Origin: Volvariella volvacea V23
Taxonomy: Eukaryota; Basidiomycota; Agaricomycetes; Agaricales; Pluteaceae
NCBI GenBank assembly: GCA_000349905.1
Contig: KB722738.1
Coordinates: 1,749,132 to 1,813,131, forward strand
Direction of reading: 5' to 3'
Length of the DNA: 64,000 nt
Below, one piece after another: positions 37,401 through 48,031 of this stretch; the stretch's first letter is position 1; each line of letters opens with the position of its first letter. A program made the position numbers and the translations under genes. The notes under the pieces are model-generated. The model did not search any database. It was not told the DNA's origin and saw only the letters and a list, made by a program, of their open reading frames with translations.

Positions 37401-38139
37401 GGAGGGAGCTGCTTGTATCAGCTCCAGAAGGCGGACTCCGTACAAATACGGGTTTAGTGGACAAAGTATTGAGTGCTGGAGGCTCAGAAAGTTCTCGAGC
37501 AGGTTGTGGCTGAGGTGTCTGCGAAGATCGAAGGCGGAAAGGTGCTCGGGTGGACATGGGAGGCATAGAGAGTTCGCGTACACCAGAATACCGATCAGCT
37601 TTTTGAAGCGTTGTAAATGCCCCGCTAGCCTTATGACTTGCGTCTAGAGGTGCATTTTGGGTGGGTATGTGATGATCCAGAGCTACGGTGTGCAGGGCGG
37701 GCCTCAGCGGGGACAGTGCCTTATTGGAAGGTATTTCAGATGTAACTTCGTAGGACGGACCATCCCGAGTATTAATCGCAGCAAAGCGACTAGTGAGGGC
37801 GGGAACAGGGTTTTGTTGCTTGAAGAGAGCACTGGGTGGATCAAGATACCCAGAGTTATATGTTGTCCTGGGTGGACTGTCAACCCGAATTCGTTTCGGT
37901 CGAGTGCGAGAGTTATCATCAGGAAGAGTTCGTGACACTACATCCAACGGCGACAAGCGTCTGCGCTTTTCTCCTAGGTCTTTTTCGTTGTCAAAGTCAT
38001 CTGTGTTCGCAAACCAAGAAAGTGGGGCAGTAACGATAGTTTTGATAGTACCAAGAAAAGAGGAATTGGACCTAGAAAGCTTGTTTCGAGCATACTGGTT
38101 ATTCCTTCTGTTTGAGTTGCGCGAGTTCAGAGTTGCCAT
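34458..38139 (-). CDS. FG-repeat nucleoporin (Nup1/Nup153-like), interrupted by a gap
   Basis: A nuclear-basket type nucleoporin. From 38139 the N-terminus reads MATLNSRNSNRRNNQYARNK, then SSFLGTIKTIVTAPLSWF, an amphipathic helix like those anchoring Nup1/Nup60/Nup153 to the inner nuclear membrane. A disordered, basic region with several short SP and RP motifs follows up to the 100-N gap. After the gap come KSRRKTQLVLMQETERREKL, charged and disordered sequence, and the FG domain (about 36.3-34.5 kb) with FSF, FTF, FAFG, FSFG and FGxxxP repeats (for example PFSFGTPTPSNLF, FAFGTSAAPINAPFTFGSSQ). The C-terminus is GRQIRKLPTRRGGVKR, a basic tail reminiscent of the karyopherin-binding end of Nup153/Nup1. 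Exact exon joins around the gap are unknown. Confidence 0.82.
37164..37263. other. Assembly gap of 100 N inside the nucleoporin gene
   Basis: Exactly 100 N, a placeholder for a gap of unknown size. It lies within the nucleoporin gene, between the N-terminal basic region and the KSRRKTQ exon, so true spacing and missing exon content there are unknown. Confidence 0.95.
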
Positions 38140-38239
38140 CAGGCTGATCGCCACGGCGAACGACGACGACGAAGGAGTAGGGTGGAGGAGCAACAGAGAA
38201 ACCTCACTCGTCACACTGGTCACGTACCTTGTGACAACA

Positions 38240-41200
38240 ATGTACCGGGCTGCCATCCTACAGGCCAAGAAGGCTGCCAATCCTGCTGTCCTTACGAGGA
38301 GCCTTTCTCAAGCACCTGCACCCAAAGGAGCTGAGGGCTGGCTCTTTATTGATTCTGTACTTCCCATTCAGGTTGCGGGTTGGGAGTAAGTCCTCGGAGC
38401 ACCCTCGCCGTATAGGCTCACCTAGGCTTATCATGTGTAGCCTGCGCCATTATATAGGAGGCTTTCGCCAGGAATACGTTCTTGCTCAGACACATTCTCG
38501 TGTGAACGAAGTATTAGGACATAAAGTAGACGTCCTATCTGTGGAGCCCTACCAAAAGGACGGAGGGGTGTTCGTTCATTTCAAAATCGCATCGGATGAT
38601 ACAGAAACAGTTTGGAGGCAAATATGTCAAAAAGAAGATACCCAAAGCCGAAGTTTTACATCTTGGTTGGGAGTAAACAGAGGCATGGCATGGGTCGTAA
38701 GAGGCTTACCATGGAAGGAGGTATAAGTAAAGTCATTTCAGGTACTGTGGCTGGTGGCTGATTCACTTTAGGATATGAATCGATTTGCCTCCCCAACGCT
38801 CAAAGTGTCCATCGAGGGTGACAATTTAGGAGAGCAAGAATTATATTCTATTTTTCGGGTGGGCTCTTACTCCCTTCTTTCGTCCCCTACTAATTCATCG
38901 TCACGCCAGCCATATGGTCGAATATCCAGCTTAGCCACCACCTCCTCTGCCACCAATGCTCGCCTATACACCATTACATTTCATCGATTGCGCTCCGCTG
39001 TCATAGCGCGCAACGTGCTTCATGGCTACAATTACACAAGCAATGGCCACTCGACCCACATTCGTGCATCCTACTCACCCCCCACTAAGGCAAATGCAGT
39101 TGGAGCCTGGCTCTCTGGTCATCCCAAAATCATGTTTCCCCTCCTTATTTTCGTAATTGGGACATTAACTTATACGGTACGTGAACCATCTTGTGGGTGG
39201 CCTTCAGTCATTAGCAACGGTATAGATATTTGATCCGATCCGCTCGCTTATGGTAGAAGCTAAAGTCTTAGAGTGGTTCAATTATCAAAGTGAGTCTAGT
39301 TAATGAACGTGTCTGTCACAGTCTGAATGAAGAACAGATTTTAGTATTTATAGATGGCTTATGGGTAGTTTGGGCTCGACTATGTCCCCTGGCACAGACA
39401 AGGCAGCATTTTACCCAACTGGAGAAGTCTGGGTAGAGCGTCAAGAAGCACAGCGCGCACTTGAAAACTACCTTCAAGGGACACCTGGTACGTAAGTTGG
39501 ACAGCCATTGGGCCTCGTTTTTTCAACATACAGTCAGAGACTGTTTTATTTCTTTACGGCCCACCAGGAAGTGGTAAGACCAGTTTGGTTGAATCGACAC
39601 TTAATGAAGCTGGAAGGTTTGATCGGCGCCCTTGTAACCAATCTGTGGCTAGCTCACTTACAATAGGAGGGTACTCACCATTGATTGTCGCCAGTTGCAA
39701 AAGGCTACATCTGATAGCCAGGTTGTCGGCAAATTGGCCGAGCAAACTGGATACTGGCCTGTCCTCAGTGTCTTAATTTCAGTTGGCAATGTCATCGATT
39801 TAGTTTCCTTGGGATTGGTGGGTCAGAAAGGTAAGCTACGCATAACATACACAATCTATATCTTATTCCTGGGAAGCTGGATTTAGCACTGCTATTCATG
39901 AGCAGATTCACGACATGCTACAAATCGTAGCACTTGGCCTCAGGAGAGTTGGAATTCATAACCGCTCAGTCATAGAACGCGACATTCTTCATCATGCTCA
40001 ATCAGTTCAACGGCACATTCTAGAGGATGACAAGCTACAGATGATACGTCAGGGTATATGGCATGATGGGAGGTTGGATTGTATCGCCGGTAACGGAGTC
40101 ATTAGCGAATTGGGAGTTGGGGATGAACCTATGAATGATATGGATGCTAACCCCGAAGCGGATTCTTTTGTCTTGAAAAGGGATGAAAGAATCGCTAACT
40201 ATATTGAACCTCGCTTGGCAACGAGTGCTGTCACACTCCCTGTTGTTGTCATCCACAACTATCAGCCCAGAACTGGGACAAGCACTGAACCGGTCCTTGA
40301 TGTATTTGCAAGCTGGGCGGCTAGTTTGGTACTAAACAACGTGCGTTGTATTTGGCTAAATGGCAACGAATACGCACCTCATTTCTTATCCAGGTCGCAC
40401 ATGTTATTATTGTTAGTGACAAAAAGGAGAGCGTCAAGCGGGTAGCAAAAGGTAATGGTTTTGTTCTATTTTGAGAATAATACGTTGACTGATGGCTCCA
40501 GCTTTACCGACCAAGCCGCCCATGACAATAGCTCTAGGAGATGCAGATGCAGGCGTCACTCTATCCGTTATAAGTCGGAGATTGCAGAGCTTAAACATAG
40601 AATTCAATCCAACCCCCCAACAAATCAATGCAATTGGACACCTGGGTGGGAGAGCAAGTGATCTTGACAACGTATGTGGTATTGTGCGGAGTACCTGAAG
40701 TTTACTTATGGAGGGTATGTAGCTCATATCAAAATTGGGAGGTGGTCAAAAGATAGAAGAGGCGGTGGAAGAATTGATTACTCGCAGCGCTAGTGAGCTG
40801 CGTGTCCTGGCATTTGGTGGTGGTCGTGATGGCTCAGAGAATCTCCCCTGGAGCCAAGAACAAGCATGGGGTGTGCTCAAAGCTCTTGCCCAGCATTCTG
40901 AGGTCTGTGTGGAGGCATGGTGTGCTTTTGGTTACTGATAAGTCACCTTAGGTGTCATATTACGACGTTCTATTAAGGTTCCCATTCAATGGAGATGATG
41001 AACCCCTTCAGAGGATGGAGCACGCTGAACTGATAAGCATTGTTGTGCAAGAAGGTATGGACAGTTGCAAATGTACAATCTTCTCCTTCAATGGTGCCAT
41101 CTCATAGGTCGGCCAGCAATCATCAAGCCAGGCAGACCGTTGTACAAGTGGGCGTTCGTTCGCCTACTTAATGGTATTGTTTTGTTGCCCTTCGCTGTAG

Positions 41201-41488
41201 AGTTGTACTCAGATAGTCATAGATGCTGCGTTTCAAGCTGCACAGGACATTTTGTACAATGAAAAGCTAATCTCCAGGTGTTCGAGAACGATAACCAACT
41301 GTGAGCAAGAGTTAGCCCTGCTCAAGACGCTTCAGGGGATGGAATCAAAGTGGTGGTGGCAGAGTTCAGCCACTTCGCGCAGAGTCCAGCAGCTACTGGA
41401 CAAGATGGTTTCTGCAGAGCGGAAAGTGGAGTTGGCAGAAAAGACAAACAAGGAGTTACAGGAGAGACTTGCAACATTGACAAAATAA
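38240..41488 (+). CDS. YME2: Mitochondrial inner membrane protein Yme2
   Basis: Yme2 (escape protein 2, RNA12-like) is a mitochondrial inner-membrane protein that affects mtDNA nucleoids. The start at 38240 gives MYRAAILQAKKAANPAVLTR and SLSQAPAPKGAEGWLFIDSV, a basic presequence then the family N-domain. An RRM-like region is split by introns (ASPTLKVSIEGDNLGEQELY, PYGRISSLATTSSATNARLY). A transmembrane segment KIMFPLLIFVIGTLTYT follows, then FDPIRSLMVEAKVLEWFNYQ. The Walker A motif, VLFLYGPPGSGKTSLVES, lies near 39.57 kb, though several frames must be joined here. Further exons contain LEDDKLQMIRQGIWHDGRLD, LPVVVIHNYQPRTGTSTEPV and VIIVSDKKESVKRVAKALPT. The C-terminal coiled coil ends ELQERLATLTK. 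It shares a 100-bp head-to-head promoter with the nucleoporin gene. Confidence 0.9.
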
Positions 41489-41608
41489 TATGAAAAAAAA
41501 CACTGTACATCATCATCATGGTCTTAATAATACATGGTATCCCATCGTTGCAAAACATACCCGAGATAAGTAGAACCTACTGACCTCTTGTCGGGTATTT
41601 GGCTTACG

Positions 41609-42417
41609 TTACGAACGAGTATCTGCACTTTCCATGGTGTCTCCTCGGGGCGGCTCACCCACATTTGCCATGATTGCTAAGGTCTCAGAGTTACTACCCC
41701 CTAGGTTACCCCCACGACCACGACCACGACCACGGCCGCGAGTCCGTCCTCTTCCCCTCCCGTTCCCGCGGCTACTAGCGATTGTTTCGTCTATTGGTGC
41801 CGTTGAAGCGCTCGTTGAATTGGTATGATTGCTAATGGAGCCCCCCGGCTTAGCAGTATGTTTCTCAGAGTCCCATTCCCTGCTCTGAATGTGATCCAAT
41901 TTCCTTTGCGCATTCTTTTCTCGTGTGCGATCAACTCCTTCTTGCACCTTCCGGGTCTGAACTGCTCGCTGGTGCTCAGCCTCTTGCTTCTTACGAAAGG
42001 CATCTTCGTCTGCCAGCACATCCTATATATACAGATAGAGCGACTCATGTATTATTGGATGCGTGGAACACACCATTCGCCGTTGCTTAATTTTTTCGTT
42101 TTGCTCCCGTATCCTGGCCATACGCTCCTCTAGTTGCTCCTTGCTCAACTTATCCTGGATTATTTGAACTTATGAACGTGACAACAACACTGAAGTGTGA
42201 ACACACACACCCTCGGCACTCCTCCTGTCTTGACCCGATCGGGGTTGACATAGGGCTTTCTTTTGTCGCCTTCCTTCTCCTTTGATGGGGTTTGATTTGT
42301 GGATGGAGGATTGGGTTCGGTCGATTGAGGAGGATTAGATGGCTCTGAGCTATTATTCAGGACGTTTGAGTCGCTGAACTCCAGGCCCAGGGAGTTTGAA
42401 GGCCCAGTGTCTGTCAT
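41609..42417 (-). CDS. RG-rich coiled-coil protein (CCDC9-like)
   Basis: A three-exon gene. Exon 1 (start 42417) encodes MTDTGPSNSLGLEFSDSNVL and a disordered Pro/Ser/Asn-rich segment ending VNPDRVKTGGVPR. Exon 2 gives DKLSKEQLEERMARIREQNE and KIKQRRM, a helix resembling the N-terminal helix of CCDC9-type proteins. Exon 3 starts DVLADEDAFRKKQEAEHQRA and runs through a charged helix into an RG repeat, RGNGRGRGRTRGRGRGRGRG, then a short tail ending SADTRS. RG repeats usually bind RNA and are arginine-methylated; that role is inference. It is divergent from NUF2, with 98 bp between starts. Confidence 0.72.
41705..41775 (-). repeat. Coding RG-dipeptide repeat
   Basis: Tandem hexamers (CCACGA/CCGCGA type on the plus strand) encode alternating Arg-Gly in the C-terminal part of the RG-rich protein. 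It is a coding microsatellite. Confidence 0.75.
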
Positions 42418-42515
42418 TGGTGTAACTGGACGCCGATGCTGCTCACAAACGACTAACCCTAACCCCTGCTCCAGCCATGCAGAGGACCGCGATCACATGA
42501 TACTAGCACTCTCCT

Positions 42516-44274
42516 ATGTCATTCATCGCGCAATCCAAAGCTAAGGGCATTTATCCTCTGCTCACTGTCCCAGACATTATCGCCGCCTTAGCAGGCTGGG
42601 ATCTGAATGTTAGCGCAGAACAGCTTAACCACCCCAACCCAGATTTCGTGGAGCACGTCTACCTTTGTTGCCTCAAGAAGGTCACCAATGTTGAGCTGGA
42701 CACCTTTCAGGAGCCCATGGAAACGACGTTGTCTGCATTCCTTGGAGAGGAGCAGGTCTGAAACATGCCTCCATTCTTCTCGCCTAGTCTGACGCATCTT
42801 AGGAAATGTATTCTCTGGCCCTGAGTAATGTGATGATACTCATCCACCTGTGCGTTCATCGTGCCCAGCCTGAGTATAAGTTCTCAAACGCAGCTATTAG
42901 GTCCCGTTTCGCCAGGGCGGCAAGATTCGATGATTTCCACGCAAAGGATCTATCTCAACCTGACCGCCAGAGAACGCTTAAGATACTATCCGCGTTCATC
43001 AACTTCGTCAAATTCACGGAGCAAAGTGGCGAAGAATTCGTGAAGAATTTACGCCAGCAGTCCATTACCATAGTTAAAGATCGAAACCGATCTGCTGAAC
43101 ATCTAGAGGAGACCAGAGGCAAGATTACGGAGTTACGGTACGCGCATCTTGATCTATCAAAGGAGGTATTTAGTGACGAGGTGCAGCAACAAGCTCGTTC
43201 TGGATCAACCTCATTGTGAAGCAATAACTAAGGAGAACGCTGAGCTCGTTAATCAAATCAAACAACAAAAGAAGACGCAAACGCAACTTATGCACCAAAA
43301 AGAGCGCTTGAAGGAGGAAAGAAAGGAATTAGGCCAAAAGAAGGTAATGGCGTATCCCATTATCCTAATCCCAAACTTATTCCCAGTAGAGTGGGCTCCG
43401 TGCCGAAATTGAAGGTGTCGAAAGATCAATTGACAGGACACGGGAGCGGGTGGTGCAATCACCGGACCGATTAAAACGCGCCATCTCATCCATGCATGCC
43501 AACGTAGCACAAGACAAGAAAACATTGAATATGCAAGAATCACGATCACGGGAGTTACAGCAAAAGATATTGTCACTATTCACTATTGAGCAGGTAAGAA
43601 CGTGCCTTTGGACCTGCGAGTGAAAATATTCACGATCTTTCAGGAGCTCCAATCGTGTATCGAACAACTTAAAGTTATTGAAAAAGAGGTCGAACAACTG
43701 AATCACGCTCGTGCCGAACACGAGGAGCTCCGTCGTCAGTTGGATGAAAAGCACCTCCAGAGGACTGAGTTGTTGAACAAGAAAGAGGTAAACCTTCCTT
43801 AGGGTATCAAAACCAGGGATCCTTACGATTTGTTCAGCTCCTGGAGAAGCAACTTGCCATGGCACAGGAAAAGCTTGAAAGAACTCGGCGTTATGCAGAA
43901 GATAAGAGATCGGCCAGTCAGCATACTCTTGAGCGCCTCCAGCAGGAATATGAAGCAATGGCCGTGGAACGAAGGGACAACGACAGGCAGGTTGAACAAG
44001 TTCGAGCGGAGGCTGATCAACTTGAGGTGAAAGTGGGTATTGTTAATCCCTGATATTGAATCAACACTCCTGACATCAAATATTAGATAGTCGAGGAACT
44101 TAGACGGAGTGAACAAGAATTGAATGAATTGCTTGCAGAATACTGGAAACTACGCCACGAGACTGGTTCGTGCGCTTGTAAACCTTGACAAAGCTATTAC
44201 TGAAGAAATACGCCGCAGATGTGTATATGGAAACGTTAGCCAACAAGTTGAACATGAAGGTTCACTTGGACTAA
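42516..44274 (+). CDS. NUF2: Kinetochore protein Nuf2
   Basis: Nuf2 is a subunit of the Ndc80 complex, which couples kinetochores to microtubules. The start MSFIAQSKAKGIYPLLTVPD at 42516 opens the calponin-homology-like head: IIAALAGWDLNVSAEQLNHP, HVYLCCLKKVTNVELDTFQE and, after an intron, EMYSLALSNVMILIHLCVHR. RQRTLKILSAFINFVKFTEQ is the most conserved Nuf2 motif. The rest is a long coiled coil split by introns (ENAELVNQIKQQKKTQTQLM, ELQSCIEQLKVIEKEVEQLN, MAQEKLERTRRYAEDKRSAS). The last intron, with GTTCGT donor, joins LRHET to DVYMETLANKLNMKVHLD and TAA at 44272-44274. Its stop is only 13 bp from that of the convergent ING gene. Confidence 0.93.
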
Positions 44275-44287
44275 TCGCCATTGGTTG

Positions 44288-45563
44288 TTATGCTCGTTTG
44301 CGTTTTTTCCCTATACTACAATCCTGACAGAACCATTTCCCCTCTGGCGGTACTGTTAGACCTGCGCACCCAAGGTGAAACTTGTGGCTAGTCAGTATGA
44401 TGGGTTATAAATAAACACTAGGTGTTGCTACTGACCCATTCGCGCTGGCACCTGGGATCATCACAAGCGATCATCTAGGGAATAGTCAGCGCAGGAGCCT
44501 AAAATCAATTTAACATACCTCTCCAAAGCTTACTGAGTTGCAATAGCAGTATGTTCTGGTATCTAGATGTGCCTCCTCAGAGATGGCCAGACCTGATGAG
44601 CCCGGTAGCGTAATCTTCAATGGCAGAGATTGCTGGTTAGAATGTCCCTTGTGACTTGGTGCTCTTTTGGAGGACTTCTTGCGTAGCACTTTATCACCGT
44701 CAATATTCACTCTTTCCCGTTTGGAACCGTCCTGAACGCTCTCATCATCCGAGCTATCGGCAACACGAGACGGCTTGGCCCAGCGAGGAACGGTAAGGTC
44801 AGGGAGAGTAAATGGTGCTGGATTTAGGCCTAAGAGGTTGTCTGAAGAAATCATAATCTCCAACTCAAGTATCGCCTGATCAAGGATACGAATATGGCGC
44901 TCCACCTGTACAATATCAGCTCCATTACACTCCAGGACCGTATCCATCAGGTATATACCGTGTCTTGGGCAGCTTGTGCAAGATATACCTTCTCTTCTGA
45001 CGCCTTGAGCCCATCTTCTGACAGCTTCACAAGATTTGACAGTGACTCCCGTCGTGACTTGGGGGATTTATTGGTAAGATTGCGAGCCAGTAAGGTTGGG
45101 AGCTCACCTGGCTTGAGGGGTTATGTACACCATTGCCTCCAACAGTACTTCGATTGACCATGTAGGCCTGAAGCTCCGGCAAGATTTGAGAGCTGAGGGC
45201 TTGCTTAAACGTTGCATCATGAGTTAAATTAGGTGTGAGGAACGTGTACCATTAGAACGTCGATCAATTTCTTGAAGCAAAGCCATCTGCCTGATTAAGG
45301 TCAAAGCAAGCTGGTCAATTGCTTTGAAGTTGTGAGCACCCAATATAATTCCAGAATGACATCGCCTTACTTTCATGGTGCTCCTCCCTCACCCGTTCCC
45401 ATATGCTTTGTGGTTTGTTGATAGAATTCCTTGGACCTGTGGAAGAGCTGCTAGCCTCCCCATTCAGTTTTCCTGACTGTTTTCTGTCCCGAAGCAGCAT
45501 TTGTTGTTCTCCTTTCGAGTTATGATTGTAATGTGTCAGAGTGGGAGGTTTCCAAGTCGCCAT
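44288..45563 (-). CDS. ING-family PHD-finger protein
   Basis: ING proteins are histone H3K4me3-reading subunits of acetyltransferase or deacetylase complexes (yeast Yng1, Yng2, Pho23). The start at 45563 gives MATWKPPTLTHYNHNSKGEQ. Exons crossing short introns give ALTLIRQMALLQEIDRRSN and LAQAAQDTVYxLMDTVLECN, then VERHIRILDQAILELEIM, the ING N-terminal helical signature. A linker of acidic and basic residues follows. The PHD finger is split by two introns: TYCYCNSVSFGE, MIACDDPRCQREW and FHLGCAGLTVPPEGKWFCQD, then CSIGKKRKRA and TAA at 44288-44290. All C4HC3 ligands are present and the tail is polybasic. Which ING subgroup it belongs to cannot be fixed by eye. Confidence 0.9.
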
Positions 45564-45698
45564 TCTGATTCAATGGTGTGACATGTGTGTGACTGGGTGA
45601 CTATGCGTGCAACAGACACAGCTGAGCAGGTCCTCGAATACATAGTATCGATGTAGTTTAGCATATATACATAGCCCATCACCCCATTAATGTCTAGC

Positions 45699-47900
45699 TC
45701 AGCAGATGATACATTCATCCTTCGCCTCTTGCCGTGTTGGGCGTGCCATGTTGATCCTCTTGTTCCCCATTCGCTTTATCTCTGTAAGTCGATTCATCGC
45801 ACGTTTGTTTCCCTGGGCTATGAATTGTAAGCACCCGTTACCAGGATAAAGAGACGACTTACTCGCGGCACGCATGTACCACTTTTTGGCAAATTCAATA
45901 TCTTGCTTCACCCCAATTCCTACTTCTGCGTAATAACCCACTGCGTATTCGGCCTTGCTCAGGCCTTTTCCTGCAGCGCGACGCGCCCACAAATATGCTT
46001 CTGAGTCACTTTGTTTGAGGACACCTTCACTGCCCGTGAGATACCATCCGCTCAATGCCAACTCCGCCTCGGAGTCCCCTTTCTCGGCGGCCTTCGTATA
46101 CCAAGCGATCGAGCGGCGGGGGTCTACGGGACAACCTAAGGTACCGTATTCGTAGCACTGGCCTAGTTTGAACTGAGATTGGGTATAGCCAAGCTGTGCA
46201 GCTTGAGTAAATAAGTTCTTTGCGAGAACTGGGTCGTATGGTAGTAAAGTTGGGTCCTGAGATTCATAAAGTAGTCCTAGCTCGTGTAGAGCGTGTGGGT
46301 TTTCTTCATCAGCTTGTTCTGCAGCTCGCTTCAACCAATTGATCGCTTCTCGCGGGCTGGGCTGCTGCTCCAACAACCCATTCAGAAGAATCATTCCGAG
46401 TTTGTACATCGCGGCGGTATCCCCCAATGACGCTGCCTTACGGTAGAAAGCAGCAGCTCTGCTCGCGTCCTTCCTCGTTCCAGCACCGATTTCGTTGCAG
46501 ACTGCGACCCTATAACAAGCAGCTGGGTGATTCTGTTTTGCAGCCTGAAGATAGAGGTGATATGCTCGTTCGTGATCAACCTGAAGTCCCAATGTCCCCG
46601 TACCATAGCAGTTGGCTAGGAAGAACTGAGCCTCGTCGTAGCCTTCGCCCTGCGTTGCCAATTTCTTGACTACCTTCAGGGAGTCCGCAACCAGGACCTC
46701 GCTATATCTCTTACCAGCCCGCTGATCACGAGCCGTTGAACGGATGTGCTTTGCAGCATCTATAAGGTACTTTGCAAATAGAAAGTGAGCCTCAGGATCT
46801 GGATCAGCCTTGATGCGCTGACGGTACTGGTCAATGTATTCTTTCGTATAAGGAGGAGCCGTAAGGTCAATGGCTTTGCTCTTTTGTGATGATAGAGCTA
46901 CCGATGCTGAGGTCCCAGATCTGTGCATTGGTGGATGGATATCGTCATCTTCAGGTCCATAGGAAGCTGTTGATGTGCTTGGAACTGGTGCATGCGCTAG
47001 TGCAGCAGGATGCGGCGGTGCATTGTGTGCGGGTGGTTGAGAACGCCCAGGATACGTACCGTCTGGGTATTGAGTCTGGGTTGTAGGGGGGTGCATGAGT
47101 GAATGGGTGCCTGGTGGTGGACCCATCCCCAAGACGTTGGAAGCCGCGGCATACAGGGGGTTATAGTCCGTAGGAGGAGGGTGCCAGCGTGAAGGATAGC
47201 TACCCTCTTGGCCTGATACGGGGTACGTGGTATCTACAACAGAACCGGGCGGATTGGCTGCATGTTGGGGGTATGGGCCCCCGCGCTCAGCACTGTAGTT
47301 ATCATAATAGCTTCCAGCAGACTTCGCATGAACCATGGAATAATCGAGAGGTGGCATGTCTTGGGCTGGAGTGTGCGAACGGTAAACACCAGGTGGTGGG
47401 GCATAGTATTAGCGTGCCTTGGGTAGTTATGTCCGCGTTGGCTGTAAAGAGAATGCATGGACATCGATGAAGGAGCACGAGGGACAGGATCGGACGCGCG
47501 AGACATTGCGCTGGGAGCACGGGGTATTGGATTACTGACATGTAGTGCATTGAAGGAGTCTAAAACTGCCGCTGGGTCATAGGGCCGTTGTTGTGAGGGA
47601 AGCGGGGGAGGATTGCTGTCGTAGTGGGTGGTTGTTCGGAGGGGAGTGAAGGAACAGAACGATTGCTATGTTGCATCAGTGCAAGCGCTGAATAAAAAAG
47701 AAGACATCAGCAAAAAGCTCGACAGGGGACAAGGATTGCGGACAGGGTGGAGGTCTGAGATCCTGCTCATACAGGTTATCGTCTAGTATCGGTCCCAAAG
47801 CGGGCTGCCAGTGCTGTGGGTCTTGCTGAATAGCGTGTCTGCGAGCTGAATGGGGGGATGGCTGGCCATCCTGAGCTAAATTGCCGTCGTTCATTGTCAA
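45699..47900 (-). CDS. Chitin synthase activator, Skt5/Chs4-like Sel1-repeat protein with CaaX end
   Basis: Skt5/Chs4-type proteins activate chitin synthase at the bud neck or septum. The N-terminal half (47.9-46.85 kb) is disordered, Pro/Tyr-rich sequence (start MTMNDGNLAQDGQPSPHSAR at 47900, or the Met two codons later). From about 46.85 kb come IDQYRQRIKADPDPEAHFLF and then at least seven Sel1-like repeats, for example AQFFLANCYGTGTLGLQVDH, AACYRVAVCNEIGAGTRKDA, AMYKLGMILLNGLLEQQPSP, SQFKLGQCYEYGTLGCPVDP and AEYAVGYYAEVGIGVKQDIE. An intron at about 45.8 kb precedes AQGNKRAMNRLTEIKRMGNK. The C-terminus DECIIC is a CaaX box, as in yeast Skt5. A frame change near 47.4 kb needs either an intron or an indel to explain. 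Confidence 0.88.
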
Positions 47901-48031
47901 GGTGCACGCCCAACCTAGTGGTGCCAGGAATAGTCCAAAAATGGTAGTTATACTCTGCTCATTGGACCCCCACCCTGACTACTCGCTCCTACTACAATTC
48001 CGTCTACATCTACAGCCTATGTTCTTTCCCG

